Origin: M3007 sp031373665
GTDB lineage: Bacteria; Bacteroidota; Bacteroidia; Chitinophagales; Saprospiraceae
Assembly (NCBI GenBank): GCA_031373665.1
Contig: JANMMZ010000035.1
Span: forward strand, 1-64,000
Length of the DNA stretch: 64,000 bases
Reading direction: 5' to 3'
Shown: positions 45,121-53,722 of the stretch, in pieces
Numbering within the stretch: the first letter of the stretch is position 1
Layout: the number at the start of each line of letters is the position of its first letter
Translations under genes and position numbers: made by a program
Notes under the pieces: generated by a model
Told to the model about the DNA's origin: nothing
Seen by the model: the letters and a program-made list of their open reading frames with translations, nothing else
Database searches by the model: none

Positions 45121-47742
45121 TCATTGACGCTTAGGCGGTGCAGATTTCAACTTATTGCCAAACTGAATCTTCAACTGTATATACTCATCAACATCCATAT
45201 CGGTAAACCCTTTTTCACGAGCATTTCGAATAAATTCAGGTGTTAAATTGTGTATTTTAAGGTTTAGTGCTTGATCTAGGGTCAATTTGGTGTCAATAAC
45301 TGATTTGAATGACTCCACAAAATTGGTGGTAATGCCATGTATTTTCATGCTAATGATGTCTTCCTTGTCTAAGTTTTTAAAACCCATTTGACGATAGGCA
45401 GTGATTGATTCAGGAGTAAGACCGTGTATTTTAAACGAAATCATGTCTTCGGTGTCCAAATCAGCCAAGCCTGCGGCTTTTAGGCTGGCCACATACTCGG
45501 GAGTAACACCATGTATTTTGAAAGACATAATGTCTTCATTGTCCAAGTTGGAGAAACCCGCACCCTTGAGACTGGCTGCATATTCGGGAGTAATCCCATG
45601 GATTTTGAAAGACATAATCTCTTCATTATCCAAATTGGAGAAACCTGCAGATTTGAGACTGGCTACATATTCGGGGGTAATTCCGTGGATCTTGTAGCCT
45701 TGAATCTCGTCGGGGTCGAGGCTGGTAAATCCTGCGGCTTTGAGACTTTCCACGTATTGTGGCGTAATCCCGTGAATTTTGAACCCTTGAATATCATCGG
45801 CACTCAACGAAGTAAAACCTGCTGCCTTGAGGCTAGCAATGTATTCGGGAGAAATGTCATGTATTTTGAAACTTTGTGCTTCATCGGCAGACAGATCAGC
45901 GTATCCGGCATTTTTGATCTGGCTCAAATATTCTGGAGACATCCCATGTATTTTAAAACTCAGCACATCATCAAAACTCAGGTTTTTATAACCCATTTCC
46001 TTGCATGATTGTACAAATTCAGCCGTAATACCGTGTATTTTAGCCGCCATATAGTCATCCAGACCAAGGTTTTGAAAGCCCAAAGCATCAATACTTGCGA
46101 TATAATCCTCCGTCACTTCGTGTATTTTGAAACTCATTAGGTCGTCCAAACCTACGTTTCTCTTGCCCTGTTTTTCAAACATATCAAGATAAGACTTAAT
46201 GGTTTTCTCATCCAATCCATGAATCGCCAACCCCGCTAAGTCATCGCCATCAATATTTTTATAGCCCTTTTTCTTTAAAAATTCGAGATAACCACGGTTT
46301 ACATTATTCATGCACAAGTGAATCATCACCGTTTCTTCCACCCCTTTGATGTTGAATTCTGAGAGCATTTTACGAAATTCAGGATTTTCTACAAAAGAAA
46401 ACCGACCAAAACCCGTTTTTCCATCAAATTCGCCCTTGAAAGTAACCGTACCTGCATCGCGGGTCAGTTTAAAAGAACCACTCCCATTGGGCAATGTCGA
46501 AAAAGCACTCACTGGATAACAATTGTAATCACTCCAGTGATTGTTCTTGCTCCTTCGAGTCATGGTGAGGCAAAGTTCTCCGTTTTTCATTTCACCCTCC
46601 CAGATACCCGCTGTCGAATCGGCAGTTGTGAATAGCGGTTTATTAAGTCCTTCAGTGGGCGACGTTTCTGAAGTATTAAAATTTACAGCGTTTTCGCTGC
46701 GTTGTGCAAAGGTTAGGCCAACGAGTAACAATAAAAACACACTGGCACTGATAAATTTTTCCATAACAAATGATTTTGAATGCTTGCTGTTTAAAATGTG
46801 TTGAACACGCGTGAACAATTGGCTTTTGCGAGGCCCTGCAAATGCCAAAGCAGGCGATAGAGGAAAATAGGCCAATTCCTGCACTACCACCAGAGCCTTG
46901 GCGTAGTTTATGGGATTGCCTGTCAATGCAATCGCCAACTCGTCAGCAGCGATTTCACGTTCCCGACGCATGGTGGATGAAAGCCACCAAACAGCCGGGT
47001 GATAATAAAAAATGGTTTCCACTAGGCTTTGTAAGATATTGAAGAGGTAATCACGCCGGATGATATGCGCAATCTCATGCGCTATGATAGCCTCTGCTTC
47101 ACTAGGATCTAGGCGATTGATCAAGCCTATCGGGAACATGATATAAGGCTTAAGGTGTCCCACCAAAATAGGTGTTCGTACCATGGCCGATTCCACCAAA
47201 GCGACGGCTTTGTGAAGCCCTGCCTTTTCCAGAAGGTTATCTTTGATTTCCACCCAATATTCATCGGCTGGAAAATTGCGTTGGGTTTTCAAATAATACA
47301 CCTGACCAATGTGGCCGAGCAATCGAAGGAGGCAAAATGCAAACCCAAAACTCCAAATCAAAGCAATCAATGATAGATGAGGTTCAAAGTAGGTCTGTAC
47401 TGCTGCCAATGGCACCAAGGCTGCCTCATTGGCTGTCCGTGGCAGCACATACATTGTACTGTCCATGCAAGGGATGTACATTTCTTCTCCATTCACTGGA
47501 AGGGAGGCTCTGGTTTCCACCATTTCCTGAGTATTGGCGTACCAAGCAAAAGTAACAACTGCCGATACCAATACCATCAACATGCTGAGACCAAGTACCC
47601 GATAGCGGATTTTGGCCGTTTTCTTTCGTAAATACAAGAGTAATACTGCGGAAAAGATGGCAATGAGCATGGCTTGCCAAAGGGAGTGCAAAATAGTCCA
47701 GCCGAGGGCTTGACTGATGTGCGGTGGAAACAATTGGTACAT
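45121..47742 (-). CDS. BlaR1-like M56 metalloprotease with twelve C-terminal 29-aa repeats
   Basis: The 873-aa membrane protease has N-terminal TM helices, the zinc motif HEIAH (222-226), EREIAADELA (about 262-271) and a fourth TM (about 331-346). In BlaR1/MecR1 the extracytoplasmic C-terminus is a penicillin-binding sensor. Here it is a lipocalin-like beta region (about 380-470, GIWEGEMKNGELCLTM...FGRFSFVENPEF), followed by about twelve 29-residue repeats of the type KIHGITPEYVASLKAAGFxxLDxEDIMSF (about 509-857). No transpeptidase SxxK is present, so beta-lactam sensing is unlikely. It overlaps or abuts the upstream blaI (2-bp gap), the usual repressor/protease pair. The repeats have nearly identical DNA copies in 45400-45800. 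Confidence 0.88.
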   Translation of the reverse strand: MYQLFPPHISQALGWTILHSLWQAMLIAIFSAVLLLYLRKKTAKIRYRVLGLSMLMVLVSAVVTFAWYANTQEMVETRASLPVNGEEMYIPCMDSTMYVLPRTANEAALVPLAAVQTYFEPHLSLIALIWSFGFAFCLLRLLGHIGQVYYLKTQRNFPADEYWVEIKDNLLEKAGLHKAVALVESAMVRTPILVGHLKPYIMFPIGLINRLDPSEAEAIIAHEIAHIIRRDYLFNILQSLVETIFYYHPAVWWLSSTMRREREIAADELAIALTGNPINYAKALVVVQELAYFPLSPALAFAGPRKSQLFTRVQHILNSKHSKSFVMEKFISASVFLLLLVGLTFAQRSENAVNFNTSETSPTEGLNKPLFTTADSTAGIWEGEMKNGELCLTMTRRSKNNHWSDYNCYPVSAFSTLPNGSGSFKLTRDAGTVTFKGEFDGKTGFGRFSFVENPEFRKMLSEFNIKGVEETVMIHLCMNNVNRGYLEFLKKKGYKNIDGDDLAGLAIHGLDEKTIKSYLDMFEKQGKRNVGLDDLMSFKIHEVTEDYIASIDALGFQNLGLDDYMAAKIHGITAEFVQSCKEMGYKNLSFDDVLSFKIHGMSPEYLSQIKNAGYADLSADEAQSFKIHDISPEYIASLKAAGFTSLSADDIQGFKIHGITPQYVESLKAAGFTSLDPDEIQGYKIHGITPEYVASLKSAGFSNLDNEEIMSFKIHGITPEYAASLKGAGFSNLDNEDIMSFKIHGVTPEYVASLKAAGLADLDTEDMISFKIHGLTPESITAYRQMGFKNLDKEDIISMKIHGITTNFVESFKSVIDTKLTLDQALNLKIHNLTPEFIRNAREKGFTDMDVDEYIQLKIQFGNKLKSAPPKRQ

Positions 47743-47744
47743 AT

Positions 47745-48152
47745 TTATTTCTTTGCTTGTTCTATTTTTCGGATCATTTCTTTGATGGCTTCTAGTTCTT
47801 CGGGGGCAGTACTCGCACTGCCCAACGCCCTCATCACCAATGAAGAGGCCGAGCCGCTAAATGCCTGATTTACCACATTGCGGATGACCTGCTCTTGCAT
47901 AACCTCCCTTGGGTGTGCTGGCTGATAGGTATGTATATGCCCCGTTATCTCTCGCTCCAACAAACCCTTGTCCAGCATGATCTGCATCAACTTGAGGGTA
48001 GAAGAGTAATTGACATCGCGGCGTTGCTCATTGAGTGATTCATTGACCGTGCGCACGGTTGAAGCACCCTTTTCCCAAAGTACTTGTAGTATTTCCAACT
48101 CCGATTTTGTAGGCTCTGGAAGTTGATCCGATGTAGTATTCCGTAATTTCAT
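47745..48152 (-). CDS. BlaI/MecI/CopY-family transcriptional repressor
   Basis: The 135-aa winged-helix repressor contains LPEPTKSELEILQVLWEKGASTVRTVNESLNEQRRDVNYSSTLKLMQIMLDKGLLERE (about 10-70), the BlaI DNA-binding domain. A helical dimerisation C-terminus follows, where BlaR1 proteases normally cleave. It precedes the M56 protease in one operon (2-bp gap). A perfect 18-bp dyad GTAGGAAATATTTCCTAC at 48180-48197 lies 28 bases upstream of its start, consistent with autorepression. Confidence 0.93.
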   Translation of the reverse strand: MKLRNTTSDQLPEPTKSELEILQVLWEKGASTVRTVNESLNEQRRDVNYSSTLKLMQIMLDKGLLEREITGHIHTYQPAHPREVMQEQVIRNVVNQAFSGSASSLVMRALGSASTAPEELEAIKEMIRKIEQAKK

Positions 48153-48165
48153 GGTGTAAAGATAG

Positions 48166-48197
48166 GTAGGAAATTTTTCGTAGGAAATATTTCCTAC
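48166..48197 (-). promoter_or_regulatory. BlaI operator with extra half-site
   Basis: GTAGGAAATATTTCCTAC (48180-48197) is a perfect 18-bp palindrome. An additional GTAGGAAAT half-site lies at 48166-48174, 14 bp away. Both sit just upstream of the blaI start, next to a TATCTTTA (-7-like). BlaI-family operators are dyads of similar size, so binding would block the promoter of this operon. Confidence 0.75.
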
Positions 48198-48247
48198 TAC
48201 TTTTTATTAATTTATATTTTCAATACTTGTAAAGTAATAAAAATGAA

Positions 48248-48273
48248 TTATTTAAATATTTATATTTAAATAA
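48248..48273. repeat. AT-rich perfect palindrome upstream of blaI
   Basis: TTATTTAAATAT-TT-ATATTTAAATAA, 12-bp arms, about 100 bp upstream of the blaI start and between it and the T9SS-domain remnant. It may be a terminator or a regulatory site. No reading frame is involved. Confidence 0.45.
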
Positions 48274-48346
48274 CTCATTTCACTTAAATTTCTTAAAAGG
48301 AATAAGGGTTTGAATATTGGGGATAATTGAGGTGAGTGATAATACA

Positions 48347-48481
48347 CTATTTTGACACAACCAACTTCAAAATCACCCGTTGCCCATCATCGAATTGTAT
48401 ATTCACATAATAAATACCTGCTGGAATCAATCCAAGATTGATGCTTCTTTGTGACGAAGTGATCTTTTCTTCTTTGACCAT
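48347..48481 (-). pseudogene. Orphan T9SS type A sorting-domain remnant
   Basis: A short minus-strand frame (44 codons plus stop) encodes MVKEEKITSSQRSINLGLIP-AGIYYVNIQFDDGQRVILKLVVSK, an unmistakable second half of a Por/type A T9SS C-terminal domain (core motif L.PAGIYYV.I). The frame stays open further upstream with DFQ, but then runs into the end of the ferredoxin gene in another frame. No signal peptide or passenger is present. It is best read as the 3' relic of a deleted secreted-protein gene, left directly after the ferredoxin stop codon. Confidence 0.7.
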
Positions 48482-48491
48482 CTGGAAATCC

Positions 48492-48806
48492 CTACACCAA
48501 AGCCAACCGCACCCTCAACCCATCCATATCATCACTAAGTTTGATCTGACAGCCTAGGCGACTGTTTGGTTGTACAAAAAAAGCAGCATCCAGCATATCC
48601 AATTCATCATCTGAGGGTTGAGGCAGGTCATGGTCGCTCAGTACATATACGTGGCAACTGGCACAGAGAGCCATACCGCCGCAAGTGCCCTCTACGGGCA
48701 AATCATTGGCTTTGCATAGTTCCATCAAATTAAGACCCATATCTGTCGGAATACCTTCCAGCAGCAGTTCTTGATCATCCCGATCTGTGATACTAATATT
48801 AATCAT
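48492..48806 (-). CDS. [2Fe-2S] ferredoxin (adrenodoxin-like)
   Basis: The 104-aa ferredoxin has cluster ligands Cys42-X5-Cys48-X2-Cys51-X34-Cys86, the adrenodoxin/ISC-Fdx spacing (VEGTCGGMALCASCHVYV and NSRLGCQ). It begins in a 4-bp overlap with the upstream reductase gene (48803-48806), so the pair is almost certainly co-translated and the reductase is its probable electron donor. It is the last gene of the crotonase-FNR-ferredoxin operon. The acceptor (perhaps a mono-oxygenase or iron-sulfur assembly) is not evident here. Confidence 0.93.
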   Translation of the reverse strand: MINISITDRDDQELLLEGIPTDMGLNLMELCKANDLPVEGTCGGMALCASCHVYVLSDHDLPQPSDDELDMLDAAFFVQPNSRLGCQIKLSDDMDGLRVRLALV

Positions 48807-49813
48807 GATGCAATGCCTTCTATACCAGTGACAGTGGTATATTTAAAAGAAAGTTTTTTATCTGGATGTATGATTTTGAAAGCCGATTGGCAAGCCAAGG
48901 TTGCTTCATGAAAACCACAGAGGATTAGTTTTAATTTTCCTTCGTAAGTATTAATGTCGCCAATTGCAAAAATACCTGGCACATTGGTGCTATAATCAAG
49001 GGTATCCACTTTGATGGCACCTTTGTCAATATTCAATCCCCATTCTGCCACGGGCCCCAATTTTGGGGTCAATCCAAATAGCGGAATAAAGTGATCGGTT
49101 TCCACAAAAGATTCGCCCTCCGTGTCGTGTAATAAAACGACACCTTCCAAGTGACCATTGCCTCGAAGACCCACTATTTGTGAATTGGTCACCAATTTAA
49201 TTTTCTTACGATCAGCCAAGTGCTGTACCTTCTCTACAGAATCAAGCGCCCCTCTAAACTCTATCCTTCGGTGCACTAAAATCAATTCCTTGGCCACATT
49301 GGATAGATAAATCGTCCAATCCAAAGCAGAATCGCCTCCGCCGGCTATCACCACTCGCTTGCCTTGGTACATATCGGGATTGCGCACAAAATACTCGATC
49401 CCTTTGTCTTCAAACTGAGCAATATTCTCAATAGGAGGTTTGCGCGGTTCAAAACTCCCCAATCCACCAGCAATAAAAATCACCGGAGCCAAGTGCTGAT
49501 GTCCCCTAGTAGTGGTAATCATCCAGCGGCCGTCCTCCTGTTTCTCCACGCTTTCAGCGCGTTCGCCCAAGGTAAATCCCGGACGAAAAGGCTCTATTTG
49601 GCGCATCAGGTTTTGTACCAAATCGCAAGCCAATATCGAAGGATAGCCCGGTATGTCGTATATAGGCTTCTTTGGGTATATCTCCGACAATTGTCCGCCC
49701 ACCTGTGGGAGCGCATCTATCAGGTGGCAACGCAATTTCAGCAGTCCTGCCTCAAATACAGCAAAGAGCCCAACCGGCCCAGCGCCAATAATTATTATAT
49801 CCGTTTCTATCAT
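48803..49813 (-). CDS. Ferredoxin-NADP+ reductase, thioredoxin-reductase-like type
   Basis: The 336-aa FAD/NAD(P)H pyridine-nucleotide oxidoreductase has an N-terminal FAD-binding DIIIIGAGPVGLFAVFEA (about 4-21), QVGGQLSEIYPKKPIYDIPGYP typical of the TrxR-like FNR family, an NADP-binding VVIAGGGDSALDW (about 157-169) and ATGDI-like FAIGDINTYEGK near the C-terminus. The CxxC redox centre of thioredoxin reductase is missing, which fits an FNR. The 4-bp overlap with the ferredoxin gene supports the partnership. It lies 17 bp after the crotonase gene. Confidence 0.92.
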   Translation of the reverse strand: MIETDIIIIGAGPVGLFAVFEAGLLKLRCHLIDALPQVGGQLSEIYPKKPIYDIPGYPSILACDLVQNLMRQIEPFRPGFTLGERAESVEKQEDGRWMITTTRGHQHLAPVIFIAGGLGSFEPRKPPIENIAQFEDKGIEYFVRNPDMYQGKRVVIAGGGDSALDWTIYLSNVAKELILVHRRIEFRGALDSVEKVQHLADRKKIKLVTNSQIVGLRGNGHLEGVVLLHDTEGESFVETDHFIPLFGLTPKLGPVAEWGLNIDKGAIKVDTLDYSTNVPGIFAIGDINTYEGKLKLILCGFHEATLACQSAFKIIHPDKKLSFKYTTVTGIEGIAS

Positions 49814-49830
49814 GTTTATCCTAAAAGCAA

Positions 49831-50613
49831 TTACTTTCCTGTGAAAACCGCAGGTCTTTTTTCCACAAAAGCCGCAGCACCTTCCTTAAAATCATCGGTG
49901 GCGCAGCACTCGCCAAAGGCATCCAACTCTTTCCAGAACCCATCAACGCCCTCTTCAAAATGGGCATTGACCGTTTCTATGATTTTGGCGATGGCCACTG
50001 GGGCTTTAGCGCCTATTTTAACAATCAATTCGGTGGCTTTGTTTACCTCTTCGCCTACAGGTACTACATAATTGACCAACCCTAATCGAAATGCCTCTTC
50101 CGCACCGATCATATCAGCCGTCATTAGTAGTTCAGTAGCCTTCGTTTTACCGATATATTGTATCAGTCGTTGGGTACCGCCATAGCCCGGTATCAGCCCT
50201 AGGTTTACTTCTGGTTGTCCAAATCTTGCCTTCTCACCCGCTACACGCAAGTGGCAGGCCATCGCCAATTCGCAACCTCCGCCCAATGCAAACCCATTGA
50301 CCGCAGCCACCACGGGTACATGCAAATGTTCGATCAAGAAAAATACATCTTGACCACGCTTGGCAAAACGCATCCCTTCTTCTGCCGACAAAGACTGAAA
50401 TTCGGTAATATCGGCACCAGCCACAAACGATTTTTCTCCTGCGCCCGTGATGATGACCCCTTTCAAACCTTCGATCTCATGCACGCCTTCACCAAAAAAG
50501 TGCTGTAACTCAATAATAGTTTGACTGTTTAGGGCGTTCAATGCCTTTTCACGGCTGATCGTCACTTTGACGATCCCGTCTTGGTTGCTGATTAATATAT
50601 TGTCGTATTGCAT
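49831..50613 (-). CDS. Enoyl-CoA hydratase/isomerase (crotonase family)
   Basis: The 260-aa protein has KALNALNSQ, VAGADITEFQ (oxyanion-hole segment), NGFALGGGCELAMACHLRVA, and QPEVNLGLIPGYGGTQRL containing the catalytic Glu. These are the diagnostic motifs of crotonases that hydrate 2-enoyl-CoA, such as in beta-oxidation or butyrate metabolism. The upstream in-frame Met (50742) gives an unlikely N-terminus; ATG at 50613 is preferred because the TACCTTTG -7 element is at 50636-50643. It is first in the operon with FNR and ferredoxin. Whether the operon is functionally linked to fatty-acid metabolism is unknown. Confidence 0.9.
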   Translation of the reverse strand: MQYDNILISNQDGIVKVTISREKALNALNSQTIIELQHFFGEGVHEIEGLKGVIITGAGEKSFVAGADITEFQSLSAEEGMRFAKRGQDVFFLIEHLHVPVVAAVNGFALGGGCELAMACHLRVAGEKARFGQPEVNLGLIPGYGGTQRLIQYIGKTKATELLMTADMIGAEEAFRLGLVNYVVPVGEEVNKATELIVKIGAKAPVAIAKIIETVNAHFEEGVDGFWKELDAFGECCATDDFKEGAAAFVEKRPAVFTGK

Positions 50614-50635
50614 GTGCGATTTACTTTTAAGGGTG

Positions 50636-50643
50636 CAAAGGTA
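50636..50643 (-). promoter_or_regulatory. -7 element (TACCTTTG) of the crotonase-FNR-ferredoxin operon
   Basis: The exact TAnnTTTG motif on the minus strand, 22 bases upstream of the ATG at 50613. It falls inside the frame that would extend the protein to 50742 and therefore supports the shorter start. No TTG -33 is seen. Confidence 0.55.
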
Positions 50644-50853
50644 CTTGAAATAATGTAAAAAATTAACTAGTGGTTTTGAGTCAATAAAGTAAACATTTTT
50701 TTGGTCAGACGAGTTGATTTTTTTGAATTCGATGCAGTGCATCCTGGCAAGACCTAGTATCAGGACTTCGCTCCATAACGGCCATTCAGCGATTTTTTCG
50801 CGTCGCTGGAAGTTGGAAGCACAATCAAACGCCTTAAACCAGAATATTTTGTC

Positions 50854-50861
50854 TATCTTTG
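50854..50861 (+). promoter_or_regulatory. -7 element (TATCTTTG) of the DEAD-box helicase gene
   Basis: The exact TAnnTTTG motif lies 19 bases upstream of the ATG at 50881. The -33 element is unclear. Confidence 0.5.
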
Positions 50862-50880
50862 CCGAAAATTGGACAGTATT

Positions 50881-52212
50881 ATGACTTTTGATGACTTTAA
50901 TTTGAATACCCCTTTGTTGAGCGCATTATCTGAGTTGGGCTTTACGCAGCCTACGCCCATACAAGAAAAAACATTTTCAGTGGTCATGTCAGGTCGTGAT
51001 ATCGTAGGAATAGCACAGACAGGTACTGGCAAAACACTGGCTTATCTCCTCCCTTTGTTGCGGATGCATACTTTTTCTAAGCAGAAAGAACCCCGCATAC
51101 TCATCATTGTGCCTACCCGCGAGTTGGTCAATCAAATGGTGGAAGAATTGAAGAAATTAACCGCTTTTATGACCATCCGCATTGCGGGTATTTATGGAGG
51201 CGTGAATATCAATACTCAAAAAATCACCGTTGGCGCTGGATTGGACTTGATCGTGGCTACCCCCGGACGGCTTGTAGATTTAGCACTCAATAATGCCCTC
51301 AACCTCAAGTATATCAAGCATTTGGTCATTGATGAGGTGGACGAAATGCTTAACTTAGGTTTCAGGACACAATTAACCAATTTATTGGATCTGTTGCCCA
51401 GAAAAAGGCAGAATCTCATGTTTTCTGCCACCATGACAGAAGAAGTGGATAACTTAATCAATATCTTTTTCAATGCGCCACTGACCATTGAAATAACCCG
51501 TGCCGGGACTCCAATTGCACGGATTGATCAATTTGTGTATCACGTACCCAATTTTACGACCAAACTTAATTTATTAGAGCGGTTAATATCATCGGATGAA
51601 ACCATGACGAAAGTGTTGATCTTTGGCCCGTCTAAGCGAATAGCGGATCAGATTCATCAGTATTTGCAGGCGAATTTTCCCGATCAATTTGAAATTATTC
51701 ACTCCAATAAATCACAAAATTATAGGATGAGTGCTGTTCAGCAATTTGCAGATGGCACCAAACGGGGTTTGATTGCGACCGATATCCTTGCTCGTGGCGT
51801 GGATGTATCGGAAGTGACCCACGTCATCAACGTAGATACGCCTGACACAGCAGAAACCTATATACACCGAATCGGTCGTACAGGTCGTGCCGACCGCGAT
51901 GGTTGTTCCATCCTATTTGTCACGGAGAAAGAAAAAGTCTTTAAGGTGGCCATCGAGGAATTAATGGAAAAAGAGATTACCGTGCTCCCATTGCCCGATG
52001 ACCTCATTATCTCTACCCACCTTACGGATGATGAGCGTTTCAGCGGCCCAGAAAAGAATTACACCAACATGCCCAAGTATATGTCGGGGGCATTTCATGA
52101 AAAAACGGAGAAAAATAAAAAAGTGAACCTTGGCAATGATCGGGTGCGTATCATGGCCAAAAAATATACGAAGCCGATCTCTAAGGGAGGCGGTAAGAAG
52201 AAAAGAAAATAA
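50881..52212 (+). CDS. DEAD-box ATP-dependent RNA helicase
   Basis: The protein of about 443 aa has the Q motif (GFTQPTPIQEK), Walker A AQTGTGKT, motif Ib TPGR, motif II DEVD (in LVIDEVDEMLNLGF, with Val replacing the Ala of DEAD), motif III SAT, IATDILARGVDV and HRIGRTGRADRDG. A basic Lys/Gly-rich C-terminal tail (about 405-443) suggests RNA binding. Such proteins remodel rRNA or mRNA. The ATG at 50881 is preferred over an upstream TTG. A bidirectional terminator follows. Confidence 0.93.
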   Translation: MTFDDFNLNTPLLSALSELGFTQPTPIQEKTFSVVMSGRDIVGIAQTGTGKTLAYLLPLLRMHTFSKQKEPRILIIVPTRELVNQMVEELKKLTAFMTIRIAGIYGGVNINTQKITVGAGLDLIVATPGRLVDLALNNALNLKYIKHLVIDEVDEMLNLGFRTQLTNLLDLLPRKRQNLMFSATMTEEVDNLINIFFNAPLTIEITRAGTPIARIDQFVYHVPNFTTKLNLLERLISSDETMTKVLIFGPSKRIADQIHQYLQANFPDQFEIIHSNKSQNYRMSAVQQFADGTKRGLIATDILARGVDVSEVTHVINVDTPDTAETYIHRIGRTGRADRDGCSILFVTEKEKVFKVAIEELMEKEITVLPLPDDLIISTHLTDDERFSGPEKNYTNMPKYMSGAFHEKTEKNKKVNLGNDRVRIMAKKYTKPISKGGGKKKRK

Positions 52213-52230
52213 AAGGTTTACGATTTTAAA

Positions 52231-52268
52231 ACGGGTAAATAATAAAGCACACTTGATTATTTACCCGT
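52231..52268. terminator. Bidirectional terminator between the helicase and the oxidoreductase
   Basis: A perfect 13-bp stem ACGGGTAAATAAT / ATTATTTACCCGT (52231-52243 and 52256-52268) with a 12-nt loop lies between convergent genes. Flanking TTTT and AAAA runs suit both directions. Confidence 0.75.
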
Positions 52269-52306
52269 TCTTCATTTTACTTGATTATTTACCCACTCTT
52301 TATTTT
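52251..52306. repeat. Tandem 28-bp duplication overlapping a stop codon
   Basis: Units 52251-52278 and 52279-52306 both begin ACTTGATTATTTACCC and match at about 25 of 28 positions. The second unit covers the stop codon (52300-52302) of the MocA-family gene. Confidence 0.65.
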
Positions 52307-53691
52307 ACGCGCTCCACCCGTCGCGTTTTTCTGCTTTTTTCAGCCATAAAGCCCATAATATGGCTTTCAATAGAGGCATCAATGGTAGAGGTCAATAAAC
52401 TTGGGTTTTGTTGGCTGACGGCTTGTACCCAATCACGGGCCAAACGCCAGTCACCTCCGCCATGACCAGCATTTTTATAGTTGGCCACATCATTGATATC
52501 TTTACTGGTGTATTCCTTTTTTTCGCTAGTTCTGAAATCACTGACCGTGAAATTATCCATATCGCCTACAATATCGCCCATGCTTCCCATCACACGGGTG
52601 CGCCTACCTGAATAAGAAGTGAAGGCTTCCATTGAAAAATTGGCGGTTACGCCGCCTTCAAACTGCATGGAAGCAACGTAGTGATCCGGTTGGTCATTGT
52701 CCATTTTATACACACAACGACCATAATTGGTGGTACGGAGTTTCTCCAAAATAGCGTCGCCATGCTTTTCTTTGTCTTCTGGCAGGTCAAGTACGTAATT
52801 CCATCCTCGCCCCCGATGGTATATTTTCAAGGCCGAGTATGGGCAAGTGGTCTCCACGGTGCATCCATCCATACAACGGGGCGTGCTGCCTACAGGCGCA
52901 TTTTCAGATTTAAACCATTTCAAGTTGCCTATGGCTACTATTTCGTGGCAAGGCTTGCCTATCAACCACCTCAAAATGTCTAGATCGTGGCAACTTTTGG
53001 CTAAAATAATGGGAGTGGTCTGCTTGCTATTGTGCCAATTGCCGCGTACATAAGAGTGAGACATATGTACATGCTCAATAGGCTCTATATGTTGAATAGA
53101 GATCAGTTCTCCAATGGCGCCACTATGGATCAGTTCCCTCAACTTGATAAAGTATGGTGCATAACGCAGTACATGACATACCCCTACCACGCGACCCGTC
53201 TTTTGAGCCAGTGCCAATATATCACGGCATTCTTTTTCAGTGGGCGCAATAGGCTTCTCCAATAATACATCGTACCCAGCCTTGAGTGCAGCCATACAAG
53301 GGCCGTAATGAAGGTTATCAGGGGTAGTGATGATGACGGCATCAGCAAATTTGGGGCGTTTAAACACGTCTTCCCAAGTATTGAAGCGATTTTCAGTACT
53401 GATATTGTGTTTTTGGGTGTATCGGTCATTGCGCAAGGCAATGGGTTCTGCTACGCCCACTATATCAAGTTCGCCTGGGTACTCCAGTGCGTAACCGCCA
53501 TATACATTTCCCCTAGCACCAGCCCCAAGCGTAATTGCAGTGACCGCCCGAGCCAATACTGGATAATCTGCTTCATCATCAACCAACGCATAAGGTGTGC
53601 GGGTATCTAATCCATCAGGAAATTTACCCATGAAAGCAGCGCCAGAAGCAGCGCCAAGGGTTTTAAGGAGTTTACGACGTGATACTGGCAT
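52300..53691 (-). CDS. Gfo/Idh/MocA-family oxidoreductase with Tat signal
   Basis: The 463-aa protein begins MPVSRRKLLKTLGAASGAAF, a twin-arginine signal (SRRKLLK), so it is exported folded with its NAD(P). The Rossmann fold starts with AITLGAGARGNVYGGYALEYPGELDIVGVAEP, and TTPDNLHYGPCMAALKAGYDVLLEKPIAPTEKE contains the conserved EKP motif. A family insert with CMDGCTVETTCPYSALKIY carries several cysteines. Such enzymes act on sugars or inositols, and the substrate is not deducible. It stands alone, 31 bp after the YdeI-like gene on the same strand. Confidence 0.9.
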   Translation of the reverse strand: MPVSRRKLLKTLGAASGAAFMGKFPDGLDTRTPYALVDDEADYPVLARAVTAITLGAGARGNVYGGYALEYPGELDIVGVAEPIALRNDRYTQKHNISTENRFNTWEDVFKRPKFADAVIITTPDNLHYGPCMAALKAGYDVLLEKPIAPTEKECRDILALAQKTGRVVGVCHVLRYAPYFIKLRELIHSGAIGELISIQHIEPIEHVHMSHSYVRGNWHNSKQTTPIILAKSCHDLDILRWLIGKPCHEIVAIGNLKWFKSENAPVGSTPRCMDGCTVETTCPYSALKIYHRGRGWNYVLDLPEDKEKHGDAILEKLRTTNYGRCVYKMDNDQPDHYVASMQFEGGVTANFSMEAFTSYSGRRTRVMGSMGDIVGDMDNFTVSDFRTSEKKEYTSKDINDVANYKNAGHGGGDWRLARDWVQAVSQQNPSLLTSTIDASIESHIMGFMAEKSRKTRRVERVK

Positions 53692-53722
53692 GAAAATTAA
53701 TGTTTATATGAATATCGTACTG

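Noticed and set aside
45121..48152. A beta-lactam resistance operon (blaI-blaR1)
   Set aside because: No beta-lactamase or transpeptidase gene is nearby and the sensor has no penicillin-binding SxxK motif, so beta-lactam resistance is not supported.
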